Shown piece after piece: positions 18,235-27,887 of a stretch of DNA of 64,000 nt. Every line of letters starts with the position of its first letter. Within the stretch, counting starts at the first letter, position 1. The position numbers were made by a program, and so were the translations under genes. Source of the DNA: Marinobacter halophilus (GTDB taxonomy: Bacteria; Pseudomonadota; Gammaproteobacteria; Pseudomonadales; Oleiphilaceae); NCBI RefSeq assembly GCF_003007685.1, contig NZ_PXNN01000011.1:682001-746000 (forward strand). The letters are read 5' to 3'. The notes beneath the pieces were generated by a model. The model worked only from the letters and a program-made list of their open reading frames with translations, did not search any database and had not been told where the DNA came from.

Positions 18235-19187
18235 GACATGCTCCGGGGCAGGAACGACGGATCCGCCAAGCGGTCGTATACCGGCCGAGTTTCCATCAGG
18301 CCCTCGCGGATCAACACGTCGGTTAATCGTCGGGCCACCACTTCGATGCGCCCATGGTAGGCAAGATAACGTTGATTGGCGGAAAGCTCCGGCAGCATGA
18401 TTGTTGCCAGCGACTGGTGAACGGCGTCGGGCGTTATGCCCTGGCGCGTCGCCACCCGGTAAACCGCATCGTGCATGCTGCGCACAAGGTGGCGCAGGCC
18501 CCGGAAATGACCGTACACCAGATCTCTCACCGCCTCCGGCTGGCGCCGGGCGGCCTGTTCTGTCACCACCAGCGTGTCAAAGATAGTCTCCGGTATCTGA
18601 CTGCTGTCGAACAAGCGGGTGCCACCCGCTTTCATCAGTGCAGTAGCGGTGGGCTCGTAACAAATTGAGGCGTCGATAATGCCATTCTGCCACGCCTCCG
18701 GGTGACGATGCACCGGCAGGTCGATGACCGATACCTGATCGGTGTTCAAGCCGGCCCGCTCCAGCACGGCAAACAACAGAACACCGGAAACGCCACCAAG
18801 CTCAACCCCGATAGCACGACCGCTGAGACTGCCGAGGCTGGTAATCGAAGGCTTGACCACCAGCATGTCTGCGCCAACCGAAACATTAGTTACCGCCACT
18901 ATACGCAAGGGAATGCCTTGGGAAAAAACCCGGAGCGCCTCATCCAGAGTGAGCGCCGCTGCATCCAGTTCACCAGATAGCAGGCCACTCATCGAGTCGC
19001 TGGCGGCTGCGCCCTTCAGCAGGTGAACCGAATTTGAAAGCCACCCGAACTCTTCAGCAAGGTAGAGAGGCTCGTAACCAATCCAGGGGTGGATACCGGT
19101 ACGCAACGGAGCCGTTCCCGAGCAACCGCCCACCCCAATAGCCGAAACGGCGGCAACGGACAGTTGCAGGAAGTGGCGGCGGTTCAT
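18231..19187 (-). CDS. NMT1/THI5-like periplasmic substrate-binding lipoprotein
   Basis: A 318-residue solute-binding protein related to NrtA/SsuA/ThiY. It has a lipoprotein-like leader (MNRRHFLQLSV... VGGC) and the family block IHPWIGYEPLYLAEEFGWL, then LSGELDAAALTLDEAL. The frame is open for 28 more codons upstream, but the ATG at 19187 has GGAG about 9 nt before it and starts the signal peptide, so it is preferred. Transporter permease and ATPase genes are absent. Instead it overlaps the PhnD-PAS-GGDEF gene, suggesting it presents a small ligand to that sensor rather than to a transporter. That partnership is inference. Confidence 0.85.
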   Translation of the reverse strand: MNRRHFLQLSVAAVSAIGVGGCSGTAPLRTGIHPWIGYEPLYLAEEFGWLSNSVHLLKGAAASDSMSGLLSGELDAAALTLDEALRVFSQGIPLRIVAVTNVSVGADMLVVKPSITSLGSLSGRAIGVELGGVSGVLLFAVLERAGLNTDQVSVIDLPVHRHPEAWQNGIIDASICYEPTATALMKAGGTRLFDSSQIPETIFDTLVVTEQAARRQPEAVRDLVYGHFRGLRHLVRSMHDAVYRVATRQGITPDAVHQSLATIMLPELSANQRYLAYHGRIEVVARRLTDVLIREGLMETRPVYDRLADPSFLPRSMS

Positions 19188-19301
19188 TTTTGGGGCTCCG
19201 GTGCGGCAGGGTCGAAGGTCGGATATTAATACGTAGCTACTATAGCCGTAAATCTGACCAAAGCATTGCACCGGATCAATTTAGGAAACTGCAATGGCGC
19301 A

Positions 19302-20210
19302 TTAGCCCAAGGCCAGAAACACGCCCATCAGTACCGGAGACAGGAAGGACAACAGAAAACCCGAGGCGATGGCCACCGGCACACACGCCAGGCCGCCACT
19401 GCTGCGGATGACCGGCAGGGTAAAGTCCATGGCGGTGGCGCCACCGTAGCCAATAGCCATGGCAGGTTTTACACCGATAACCAGAGGGATCAACGCCAGG
19501 GCAATGATTTCGCGCAGCACGTCGTTAAGGAAGGCGACGCCGCCCCAGGCAGGGCCCAGAGCATCCCCGATCACGATACCGGAGAGCGAATACCAACCGA
19601 AGCCGGAAGTCAGCGCCAGCGCTTGGTACCAGGGCACATCCAACCAGGGAATCAACACCACTCCGGCCAGCAGCGAACTGAACGCCAGCACCAGTGCTAT
19701 CCCCAGGCCCTGGCGGTTCATCAGCAACTTGCGCAGTGACAACCCGGCATTGCGAAGCTGCAAACCGATCAGGAACAACAGCAACATCAGCGCGGCGGTC
19801 GCTATTTCGTCCACCAGCGGCAGCTGTGACCAAAGAAAGTAGCCCAGCAACCCTCCGGCCAGCACCGCCAACAACGGTTTCATCCCGGCCAGAAACAACC
19901 GGCGGTAACCCGGACGAGCTTCGGACTCATCGGGATCAATCGTCATCGGCTGCCAACGATGAAACAACCAAAGCCCGGCCAGGTTCGCTATTAACAGCAC
20001 GATCACCAGACCGGAGACCTGAGCCGCCATGGTTCCCAGCTGATCCAGCAGACCTTCCATTTGCCCCAGCCCCAGCCCCAGCAGCGCCAGAATGAAATAG
20101 ACCAGACCTTCCACGGTGTAGTGAATCGCGGTCATCAGCCGGCGATTGGACAGGGCAATGGCAAAACCCAGGAACAACGGGGCCAGTATCAGCAGGGCGC
20201 CAGTCAGCAT
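19302..20210 (-). CDS. lysO: Lysine exporter LysO family protein
   Basis: A 302-residue polytopic inner-membrane protein (E. coli LysO/YbjE is 299). It has two DUF340-type halves. Typical blocks are FLLSFLSPVLMGVFLALG at the C-terminus, GFGWYSLSGIVI in the second half, and GGATAMDFTLPVIRSSGG. LysO exports L-lysine and confers resistance to its toxic analogue thialysine. In E. coli it is regulated by ArgP; I see no clear operator in the 68-bp upstream gap. Confidence 0.88.
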   Translation of the reverse strand: MLTGALLILAPLFLGFAIALSNRRLMTAIHYTVEGLVYFILALLGLGLGQMEGLLDQLGTMAAQVSGLVIVLLIANLAGLWLFHRWQPMTIDPDESEARPGYRRLFLAGMKPLLAVLAGGLLGYFLWSQLPLVDEIATAALMLLLFLIGLQLRNAGLSLRKLLMNRQGLGIALVLAFSSLLAGVVLIPWLDVPWYQALALTSGFGWYSLSGIVIGDALGPAWGGVAFLNDVLREIIALALIPLVIGVKPAMAIGYGGATAMDFTLPVIRSSGGLACVPVAIASGFLLSFLSPVLMGVFLALG

Positions 20211-20278
20211 AAATTTCTCGAGGAGACTTGTTCAAAACACAGACCAGAAGCCCTGGTCAGAATTATTGTGATCGCCAC

Positions 20279-20599
20279 TCAGTGCAGGCTCTGACCTGAG
20301 CGATCCTGTACCAGCACCCAGGGAGCAATCACCACAGCCCACAGTTCAGCATTACGGTCATACCAGGCTCTGGCCAGATCCGGAGACACGTCACCGATGT
20401 CGCCATTACTCATCCAGTGCTCAAACCGGGCTTTGTTGTCGGCGGTCAATTCCGATGCCACATTCAACAAATCCAGTTCCGGCGCCACACGCACCACCTG
20501 TCCGCGGGCATAATGGGTTTGCAGCTCATGCCAGTGGATGCGGGAGGTTTCCAGATTAAGCCGGGCCTTGAGTTGGTCCGGAGATTCGGGGAATGACAT
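20279..20599 (-). CDS. DUF2288 family protein
   Basis: A 106-residue soluble protein matching DUF2288: LKARLNLETSRIHWHELQTHYARGQ, VAPELDLL and ARFEHWMSNGDIGDVSPDLARAWY, ending in a WAVVIAPWVLVQ block. The function is unknown across the family. The start is the ATG at 20599, because AGGTGA lies just upstream; an in-frame GTG two codons earlier lies within that ribosome site. It stands between lysO and the lone receiver gene on the same strand. Confidence 0.85.
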   Translation of the reverse strand: MSFPESPDQLKARLNLETSRIHWHELQTHYARGQVVRVAPELDLLNVASELTADNKARFEHWMSNGDIGDVSPDLARAWYDRNAELWAVVIAPWVLVQDRSGQSLH

Positions 20600-20687
20600 G
20601 ATCACCTCAACTATTCATGCAGTCGTTCAAGCGCCCCAGACTATCGCAAAACGTCGCTTTTCGCATCCGCACGCCAACACGGAATGA

Positions 20688-21092
20688 CTATTCGGAGACC
20701 TGTTCTTTTACCAGACGGCGAATGTCATCAGCCAGCGTCATCGGATCAAAAGGTTTGGGGATCACGCCAATGGCGCCGAGGGCCAGGTACTCTTCGATTT
20801 CAGAGCTCTGGATGCGTGCCGTCATGAAAACCACCGGCGTGAGTCTGGTTTCCGGAAGGTGCCGCAAGCTCTTGAGCGTCTGCGGGCCATCCATCTCTGG
20901 CATCATGACATCCAGAATGATCAGATCGGGTTCAAACTCGGACACCACCTCGAGCGCTTCCTTGCCCGAGCTGCACAAACGCGTGGTAAAACCTCCCACC
21001 TCCTGCAATGCCAGCTCGGCAATTGCTCGAATATCCGGGTCATCCTCAACGTACATGATTTTATCAAGATGACGCCCATCTACTGATCCCAT
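20688..21092 (-). CDS. Single-domain response regulator (CheY-like)
   Basis: A 134-residue receiver domain with no output domain. The acidic pair is EDD at about residues 16-18 (YVEDDPDI), the phosphoacceptor is Asp61 (LIILDVMMPEMDG), and the conserved Thr/Lys pair is in MTARI and IPKPFDP. It should relay phosphate to or from other proteins of the cluster. Its ATG lies one base after the stop codon of the REC-HDOD gene, whose final codons carry its AAGGAG ribosome site, so they form one operon. Confidence 0.92.
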   Translation of the reverse strand: MGSVDGRHLDKIMYVEDDPDIRAIAELALQEVGGFTTRLCSSGKEALEVVSEFEPDLIILDVMMPEMDGPQTLKSLRHLPETRLTPVVFMTARIQSSEIEEYLALGAIGVIPKPFDPMTLADDIRRLVKEQVSE

Positions 21093-21093
21093 G

Positions 21094-22233
21094 CTATTGC
21101 TCCTTGGCAGGCTGATCTATTTCCAGACCGATGCGGCGCAACAGTCGCTGGCACTCTTCCCCGTTCTGTTGACCCGCAGCAATCAATGCCGCAGCCCGCA
21201 TCACAAGGCGATCTTCTCGGGTACTATCTTTAGGCAAAAAATGCACCGCTCCAATGAGTTCCCTTAGGCTTAACGGAAGCTTCCACTGCACTTTCAAACG
21301 ATTGCCATATTTTTGAGACCAATCATCCATACTGTGATCAATCTCGGTTTGATCCAGGCTACCACCGTGGGCCATGAATTGACTGAGCACCCGTAACACC
21401 GCCATTTCGCCCAACCGACTCAGCAAACCTGCCTCCTGAAACGGAGCCGGAGGCCTGTTAATACTGATCGCAATCCGCTGAGCCTCACGAGCCACTTGCA
21501 GAGCCGTGTCGTGGTGTTTTTGTGCCAGTTCTTTCAAAGCAGGGTTGTCGAGTTTGCTTGCGACATCCAGAGACAGCGCCAGAGCCTGGTTCAATGCCAT
21601 GGCAACGCCCATCGCGCTGATCGCATCTCTGAGTGACTCCACCGGCTTGCCCGTTCGTCTGAACGAGCTGCTGTTCGCCACATCAAGCAAGCGAGCCGCT
21701 AATGCCACCTCTTCACGCCAACGCTCGGCCAGTTGAGCGGCCGACAGTTCTTGCTGACGACCAATCAGCCCGAGAACCTCGCCCGGGTCTATGTCTGTCG
21801 GTAACTGAACAACGTCGTTTAATGATGCCGCCAGAAATTCTCGCACCGATACCGTTTCGGTTTCCGCAGCACCTGCACTAACCAGGTTACTCAAGCGCTG
21901 GTGCAAAAGCTCAATATTCAGAGGCTTGGTAATGTACCCATTAATGCCATGGTGCGCAGCCTGGAGCACCGATTCCCGATCGGAACGACCCGACACCATG
22001 ACAATTGGCACTTCTGAATCAGACGCTCGCACCTGTTTGACCAGCTCAAGGCCGGAACCGTCCGGCAACTGCCAGTCGATCAGATACAAATCGTATCGAG
22101 ATTGTTGCAACAGGCTTTTCGCTTCTCTGAGGGAACGAGCCAGGCTGACGTTGGCACCCCGGTTGATCCCTGCCACCACGGTTTCAAGAAGCTCTCCCAC
22201 CAGCTCGTCATCTTCCAGTATCAGCGTTCTCAA
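21094..22233 (-). CDS. Response regulator with REC and HDOD-like output domain
   Basis: A 379-residue protein. Residues 1-125 are a receiver with phosphoacceptor Asp53 (LYLIDWQLPDGSG) and acidic pair EDD at 7-9. Residues 150-340 resemble an HDOD domain (RLLDVANSSSFRRTGKPVESLRDAISAMGVAMALNQAL), a catalytically inactive HD relative used as a signalling output. The start is TTG at 22233 with GGGGAG about 8 nt upstream. It lies between the HPt-REC-GGDEF gene (30-nt gap) and the lone receiver (1-nt gap), all on the minus strand. Confidence 0.87.
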   Translation of the reverse strand: MRTLILEDDELVGELLETVVAGINRGANVSLARSLREAKSLLQQSRYDLYLIDWQLPDGSGLELVKQVRASDSEVPIVMVSGRSDRESVLQAAHHGINGYITKPLNIELLHQRLSNLVSAGAAETETVSVREFLAASLNDVVQLPTDIDPGEVLGLIGRQQELSAAQLAERWREEVALAARLLDVANSSSFRRTGKPVESLRDAISAMGVAMALNQALALSLDVASKLDNPALKELAQKHHDTALQVAREAQRIAISINRPPAPFQEAGLLSRLGEMAVLRVLSQFMAHGGSLDQTEIDHSMDDWSQKYGNRLKVQWKLPLSLRELIGAVHFLPKDSTREDRLVMRAAALIAAGQQNGEECQRLLRRIGLEIDQPAKEQ

Positions 22234-22263
22234 CGACCACTCCCCTAGTGCTTTAGCTGGCGC

Positions 22264-23952
22264 TTAGCGTGCGTATATCGTTACGCCGTTACGCCCCGCG
22301 TGCTTGCGCTCGTAGAGTGCCTGATCGGCCGCTTCAATCGCTTGATCCGCGACAGCAAAATCATTGATTGAGGCCACGCCCGCACTCAAGGTGACCTGGA
22401 AGCTGTCATCCCCGACCCCAAACGCCAGTTCGGCAAAACTCTTGCCAATAGCACCAATAAACTCTGCTGCAATCCGGGGTTCGCACTGAGGCAACACCAA
22501 CAGGAATTCTTCGCCACCATACCGCCCGATCATATCGGTCTCGCGCAGCCGGTTTCTCAATAAGTTAGCCAGAGTTCGTATAACAATATCGCCCTGGCCG
22601 TGGCCCCAGGTGTCGTTAACCCGCTTGAAATGATCCAGGTCCAGCATAACCACACACGAGGGGTGGCCACTGCGACGGCAACGGGCCAGCTCCTTATCCA
22701 CCTCTTGCTTGATCAACGAATGCTTGAGCAACCCGGTGAGGCTATCGCGATTCATCAGATCGGAGAGCTGACGGGCACGGTAGCATCGAATGCGAACCGA
22801 CCGGACAAGGTAATCGTCGGTCACCGGCTTCACCAGAAATTCATCGGCGCCCTTTGCTAAAGCATCCAGCTGATTCTCGGGGTTGTCTTCCGAGGACAGA
22901 TAAACAATCGGCAGGCCGAGCCATCGTGGCTCAAAACGGATCAGCCTCGCTAACGTCACTCCGGAGTAGCCACCCAGCTGGACATCCATCAGCACCAGGT
23001 CTGGCTCGAACGCAGACAGCTCCGACATCAGCTCAAAGGGCTCAGACACCAGCCGGGCTTTGATACCAGCTCTGCTCAGGACAAGGCTGTAGTGCTCGCC
23101 CAGCTCCTTATCGTCATCAACTATCAGAACCCGACCCTGCAGCCTGGAACCACGTTCAAGGGCAAGGGACTCAATGCGTTCAGCCATCTCGGGCATATCC
23201 AGCGGCTCGCAAAAGTAGGCCGTTGCGCCCCGCGCTGCCACCCGATACCGGCTTTCAAAAGAACCGTCATGTCCGACACAGACGACAGGAAAACGTCTGT
23301 GTTCAGCTTTCGGGAGATTCTCATTACGAAAACTCAGAACGTCGTCTAACTCAGAGTCCACGCACATGATAATCGTGGCACCTGAATGCTCTTTCAGACG
23401 CGTGACTGCCGCCTCTGGCTGGCTGAATGACGCCACATCGCAGAGAAAACCGTAAACGGCCAGCTCAGCCACCAGCCCTGACAAGTAGTCAGGGCTATGT
23501 GCCAGCGCCATGACGTGAATCTGCATGCCATGAGTGCCCCCGAACGAATCCTCTCCGTCATTTGCTGGTTCAGCAACGCTGTCTTTCGATTGCGGCGGGT
23601 TCTGAATCAAGTCGGCGAGCTTTCGAATGGCCCCGGCAAGGCTGGCCGGAACAGACACGGCATCACGCTTATCGTCCACGGAGTCTTCAGTCGCTTCCGC
23701 CAGTGGCTTGATCTGTTTTTCAATCACACGCGCAGCCGCCCCGAGTTCCGGCAACCCGAAAGTACCTGCCGAACCTGCCATTCGGTGCAACAGCTGATAA
23801 CACGCCACCAGATCATTTCTTTCCAAATGATGGCGGTCAATCAGATCGGCAAAGTTGCACAGCGTTTGAATGTCGCCTTGGGCACGCTCGACAAACCGAT
23901 CCTGCAACACTTGCAGCCGCTTATGGAGTGGAATGTTGGCTCCGTTGGTCAA
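22264..23952 (-). CDS. HPt - degenerate receiver - receiver - GGDEF diguanylate cyclase
   Basis: A 562-residue soluble protein. The HPt domain has its phosphohistidine at His56 (LLHRMAGSAGTFG). Residues 143-265 form a receiver-like fold that lacks the acidic pair. A complete receiver follows with IVDDDK and phosphoacceptor Asp323 (LVLMDVQLGGYSG). The C-terminal GGDEF domain has GGEEF at 479-483 and an RxxD inhibitory site (RETD) just before it. It therefore should turn a phosphorelay signal into c-di-GMP. The start is TTG at 23952, divergent from the kinase gene at 24011. The HPt is unusual here because no hybrid kinase is adjacent. Confidence 0.9.
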   Translation of the reverse strand: MTNGANIPLHKRLQVLQDRFVERAQGDIQTLCNFADLIDRHHLERNDLVACYQLLHRMAGSAGTFGLPELGAAARVIEKQIKPLAEATEDSVDDKRDAVSVPASLAGAIRKLADLIQNPPQSKDSVAEPANDGEDSFGGTHGMQIHVMALAHSPDYLSGLVAELAVYGFLCDVASFSQPEAAVTRLKEHSGATIIMCVDSELDDVLSFRNENLPKAEHRRFPVVCVGHDGSFESRYRVAARGATAYFCEPLDMPEMAERIESLALERGSRLQGRVLIVDDDKELGEHYSLVLSRAGIKARLVSEPFELMSELSAFEPDLVLMDVQLGGYSGVTLARLIRFEPRWLGLPIVYLSSEDNPENQLDALAKGADEFLVKPVTDDYLVRSVRIRCYRARQLSDLMNRDSLTGLLKHSLIKQEVDKELARCRRSGHPSCVVMLDLDHFKRVNDTWGHGQGDIVIRTLANLLRNRLRETDMIGRYGGEEFLLVLPQCEPRIAAEFIGAIGKSFAELAFGVGDDSFQVTLSAGVASINDFAVADQAIEAADQALYERKHAGRNGVTIYAR

Positions 23953-24010
23953 AGGGCCCCCTCAGTGTTTTATTCATTGTGCCAATTACACTATCCTCTC
24001 CAATGAAAGC

Positions 24011-25834
24011 ATGTTTTCGTCATTACGGCCATCATCAAAAGGGTCATCCTTGAAATCGTTCAGCCTCAGTGCCCGTGTTGTTCTGATCACCAGTTCCAGC
24101 ATTGTCATCAGCGTCGGACTTGTTCTGTTTATTGCTTACGACAGACTGGTGCGCGATTTCGAGCAGGTACTGACTGAACGTCAATCGCTTCAAACTGCCG
24201 CAGTGGCCAGCCGGGTGAATGAGGAACTGACCATTCGCCTGAACTCTCTCGAAGCGTTCGCCAGCGTATTAACAAACGGTTCCGACCTACTGCCACAGTC
24301 ACAACTTGAGTTCCTGCTGGGACGTCAGCCTACTCTAGAACGACTGTTTGGAGGTGGCTTACTCGTTTTTGATGATAAAAGCGTGGCCATTGCCGAGAAT
24401 GTTTTTGTCCCGCAACGGCTGGGGACGTCCTACGCCGACCGTCCGCACTTCAGGCAGGCCGTGGTGACACGTAAGCCCATTGTCAGCCGGCCCATTATCG
24501 GGCGCACGACCGGGTTGCCCTTGCTGTCGTTTTTGGCACCCATACAAAGTGACGACGGAGACTTATTGGGCCTGGCGGGCGGTACGATTAATCTGGCCGA
24601 GGCCGGAATTCTTCCGAAAGACCTGGACTCCGACAGTGACGCCATTTTGCAAGTGCTGGATATCGGGCATTTCATGCAAGTGGACGCCTTACAGCAAGAT
24701 CAACCCGCACCTGGCCTTCCAAACCCGGGCGAAGATCTGTTGATTGATGCCGCTTTATCCGGCATTTCGTCCGGGGTAGTAACGGACCGTTCCGGAGAGC
24801 GCTGGGTGTTTGCAACCGAACACCTGGAGCGGCTTGGTTGGCTGTTCCTGAGCGCCGCCCCCTATGAGCGTGCCACCCAGCCGGCCAGGGCCTCTTTCCA
24901 GAGCTTTCTCTGGATCAGTGTTCTAGCCATACCTCCCCTGATATTACTCACGTTTTTTGTGTCCGCCGCGGCAACTCGTCAACTGACGGGCATGTCCCGC
25001 CAGATCAATAACATGGCGGCTGACAGCAGCTTTACCCAAAGGTTGTTACCCAAAGGTCCGGCAGAAACCCGAAATCTGGCCAAGGCGTTTAATACACTGA
25101 TGGATGAGCGCGAAGCTCTGGACAACCTTAAGAGCCAGTTTGTTTCGAACGTCAGTCACGAACTGCGCACGCCGCTGACCTCGATCAACGGATCTCTGAA
25201 ACTATTGGATGCCGGCGCCGCCGGCGCCCTGCCGCCCAAGGCCGTAGTCATGATCGATGTCGCACTGCGAAACGGTCAGCAGTTGCAGGCACTGATCACA
25301 GACCTGCTGGACTTTGACAAGGCGATCGCCGGTAAATTGAGCATCCATGCCGCTGAGTTGAACGTTGCCGACACGGTTCGTTCTGCCTGCGAAAGCAACC
25401 AGTCGATGGCAACGCAATACCAGGTCCGGTTAGCACCTGAGTGCTGTGATGGCCTCACTGTGTATGCCGACCCGGCCCGGCTTCAGCAAATCCTCAATAA
25501 CTTTATCAGTAACGCCCTCAAGTATTCGCCCAGGGGTGGCTTGGTATCGGTCAGTTCGAAGACCACAACTCAGGGGTTTGTGCGTATCGTCGTGTCCGAT
25601 CAGGGCAATGGCGTGCCAGAGCCTTTCCTGCCGCACCTGTTCCAACGTTTTGCGCAGGCAGAGTCCGGCTCTACCCGGGCCAAAACCGGCACAGGTCTGG
25701 GCCTGGCGATTTGTCAGGAGCTGGCCCGACTGATGCATGGTCACGTGGGCTACTACTATGACCGCGGCGCCCATTTTTGGGTGGAGCTGCCCAAGCCCGA
25801 GTCGCAAAGCGGAGATCACCATGCAGACGCCTGA
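24011..25834 (+). CDS. Membrane sensor histidine kinase (extracytoplasmic sensor, HAMP, HisKA, HATPase)
   Basis: A 607-residue kinase. It has a first transmembrane helix (VVLITSSSIVISVGLVLFIAY) and a periplasmic Cache-like sensor of about 250 residues. A second helix (ISVLAIPPLILLTFFVSAA) and a HAMP linker follow. HisKA carries its phosphoaccepting His383 in NVSHELRTPLTSINGSL, and HATPase has N (FISNALKYSP), G1 (VSDQGNGVP) and G2 (KTGTGLGLAI) boxes. There is no receiver on the protein. The ATG at 24011 is chosen for the normal N-terminus; a TTG at 24050 with AAGGG upstream is an alternative. It heads a three-kinase run, overlapping the next gene by 14 nt. Confidence 0.9.
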   Translation: MFSSLRPSSKGSSLKSFSLSARVVLITSSSIVISVGLVLFIAYDRLVRDFEQVLTERQSLQTAAVASRVNEELTIRLNSLEAFASVLTNGSDLLPQSQLEFLLGRQPTLERLFGGGLLVFDDKSVAIAENVFVPQRLGTSYADRPHFRQAVVTRKPIVSRPIIGRTTGLPLLSFLAPIQSDDGDLLGLAGGTINLAEAGILPKDLDSDSDAILQVLDIGHFMQVDALQQDQPAPGLPNPGEDLLIDAALSGISSGVVTDRSGERWVFATEHLERLGWLFLSAAPYERATQPARASFQSFLWISVLAIPPLILLTFFVSAAATRQLTGMSRQINNMAADSSFTQRLLPKGPAETRNLAKAFNTLMDEREALDNLKSQFVSNVSHELRTPLTSINGSLKLLDAGAAGALPPKAVVMIDVALRNGQQLQALITDLLDFDKAIAGKLSIHAAELNVADTVRSACESNQSMATQYQVRLAPECCDGLTVYADPARLQQILNNFISNALKYSPRGGLVSVSSKTTTQGFVRIVVSDQGNGVPEPFLPHLFQRFAQAESGSTRAKTGTGLGLAICQELARLMHGHVGYYYDRGAHFWVELPKPESQSGDHHADA

Positions 25835-27887
25835 TCATCCGGCCAATGAAGATAAGAGATTGTCCGCGCTGGAGGCCGCGCTGCTTCTGGATACACCCCC
25901 GGAGGAGCGGTTCGACCGCATTACCCGGCTGGCAGCCCGCCTTTTCGATGTGCCGATTTGCCTGGTGTCTTTAATTGACGCGAACCGGCAATGGTTTAAG
26001 TCCTGCTATGGCCTTGGCGTAAGAGAAACGGCGAGGGATATTTCTTTTTGCGGGCATGCCATTCTGGGGACCGACACCTTTGTGGTGGAAAATGCGTTGC
26101 AGGACGAACGTTTTGCAGACAACCCACTGGTCACCGGTGAGCCCAACATACGTTTTTATGCCGGCGCGCCGCTGGAAGACCGCCATGGCCATCGGCTGGG
26201 CACCTTATGCCTGATTGACCGCAGCCCCAGGCCGTTTCCCGACGACGATAAACAGGCGCTCAGGGACCTCGCCGACATGGTCGAGCGGGAATTTCAGTAT
26301 CAGGAACTGGGCGCCTACTACGCAGAACGCAGCCGAGCGCTGAACATCCTGAGCGACATCACACTGGATACGGATGGCCCTGTGTCTGACCGGGTCGAGC
26401 GCGCCCTGGCAACCGCCAATCAGTATTTGGGCATGGACACGGCGATCGTAAGCGGCCTCACCGGTGAGGCCTACACCATTCGATGGCATCAGGCGCAACA
26501 GGGGTCGTCACTCCAGAACGGTATGACACTGCCACTTGCCCAGACCTACTGCTCACTTTTGATGGAGCACGGCGATGTGCTGGCCATCGATCACATGGCC
26601 CGCTCCCGTTTCAGTCACCATCCCTGTTATCACCAGTTTGGATTAGAAAGCTATCTGGCTGCGCCCGTGTGGATTGACGGTGAAATCGTTGGCACACTGA
26701 ACTTTTCCTCACAGGTGCCACGCCGACCCGGCTTTACCGAAAGTGAAAAAACGTTTGTAAGCCTGCTGGCCCGCTGGGTAGCAGACGTGCTCCAACAACA
26801 ACACCATGTTGATACCCTCGACAAGCTGGTTGCCAACGCCCCTGGCATGCTCTACCAGTACCGGCTCTGGCCTGACGGACGCAGTACCTTTCCTTACACC
26901 AGCACCGGCATTCAGACCATCTACAACGTGACCGCGGAGCAAGTCCTTCAAGATGCCTCTCCTGCCTTTGAGCGCATTCATCTGGATGATCTGGCCTCAG
27001 TCGCAGCATCCATCCAACATTCCGCAGACACCCTGCAGCCCTGGCTGTGCAGATACCGCATTTACTGGGACGATGGCAACTGGCACTGGGTAGAGGGCAG
27101 CGCTAACCCTGAAGCACTGCCGGATGGCAGTGTGCTGTGGCACGGGTACATCGTTGATATTGACGAAAGGCACAAGAATGAAGAAATGAAAAACCAGTTC
27201 ATTTCGACCGTCAGCCATGAGCTGCGTACCCCGCTGACATCGATTGCTGGCTCTCTGGGGCTGATCGCCAGCGGTTCTCTTGGGCACCTGCCCGAGCCTG
27301 TGCACCGGATGATCTCGATTGCGTTAAGGAATTCCCAGCAACTCAAGCGTCTCATTGATGATTTGCTGGACATGGAAAAGCTGATCTCAGGCAACATGCC
27401 CATACGCCTGGAAAGCCAGCGGGTTGTCCCCGTTATCACAGAAGCCATCGCCAGCCTCGAGACCTACGCCGTCGATCATGCTGTGTCGGTTTCCTACCAA
27501 GAGAGCCCTCCCAACCTGATGGCGCTGTTTGATCACCATCGTCTTGCCCAGGCTTTGGGAAACCTGCTTTCCAACGCCATCAAATTTTCTCCGCAGAATT
27601 CACAGGTAACAGTCACAACCCAGATTAACCAGGGCAACCTTCGTATTCTGGTGAGTGATCAAGGTGCGGGTGTTCCCGACAGCTTCAAACCTCGTATCTT
27701 CCAGAAGTTTGCTCAGGCCGACAGCTCCAGCACCCGCGGAAAGCAGGGCACCGGGCTCGGGCTCGCCATTACCAGAGAAATCCTGTCTCAGATGGGTGGA
27801 CAGGTCGGTTTTGAATCCGAAGAAGGCCAGGGCGCTACCTTCTGGCTGGAGTTGCCCATTGCGCAACGGATAGATAAAGAACGATGA
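25821..27887 (+). CDS. GAF-PAS soluble sensor histidine kinase
   Basis: A 688-residue cytoplasmic kinase without transmembrane helices. The N-terminal GAF domain begins RLSALEAALLLDTPPEERFDR and includes FCGHAIL, typical of phytochrome-like GAF sensors. A second GAF lies around 190-350 and a PAS around 350-455. HisKA follows with His466 (TVSHELRTPLTSIAG) and a complete HATPase (NLLSNAIKFSP, VSDQGAGVP, KQGTGLGLAI). The ATG at 25821 follows GGAG and overlaps the previous gene. The upstream reading frame is part of the first kinase gene read in another frame and is not used. Confidence 0.9.
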   Translation: MQTPDHPANEDKRLSALEAALLLDTPPEERFDRITRLAARLFDVPICLVSLIDANRQWFKSCYGLGVRETARDISFCGHAILGTDTFVVENALQDERFADNPLVTGEPNIRFYAGAPLEDRHGHRLGTLCLIDRSPRPFPDDDKQALRDLADMVEREFQYQELGAYYAERSRALNILSDITLDTDGPVSDRVERALATANQYLGMDTAIVSGLTGEAYTIRWHQAQQGSSLQNGMTLPLAQTYCSLLMEHGDVLAIDHMARSRFSHHPCYHQFGLESYLAAPVWIDGEIVGTLNFSSQVPRRPGFTESEKTFVSLLARWVADVLQQQHHVDTLDKLVANAPGMLYQYRLWPDGRSTFPYTSTGIQTIYNVTAEQVLQDASPAFERIHLDDLASVAASIQHSADTLQPWLCRYRIYWDDGNWHWVEGSANPEALPDGSVLWHGYIVDIDERHKNEEMKNQFISTVSHELRTPLTSIAGSLGLIASGSLGHLPEPVHRMISIALRNSQQLKRLIDDLLDMEKLISGNMPIRLESQRVVPVITEAIASLETYAVDHAVSVSYQESPPNLMALFDHHRLAQALGNLLSNAIKFSPQNSQVTVTTQINQGNLRILVSDQGAGVPDSFKPRIFQKFAQADSSSTRGKQGTGLGLAITREILSQMGGQVGFESEEGQGATFWLELPIAQRIDKER

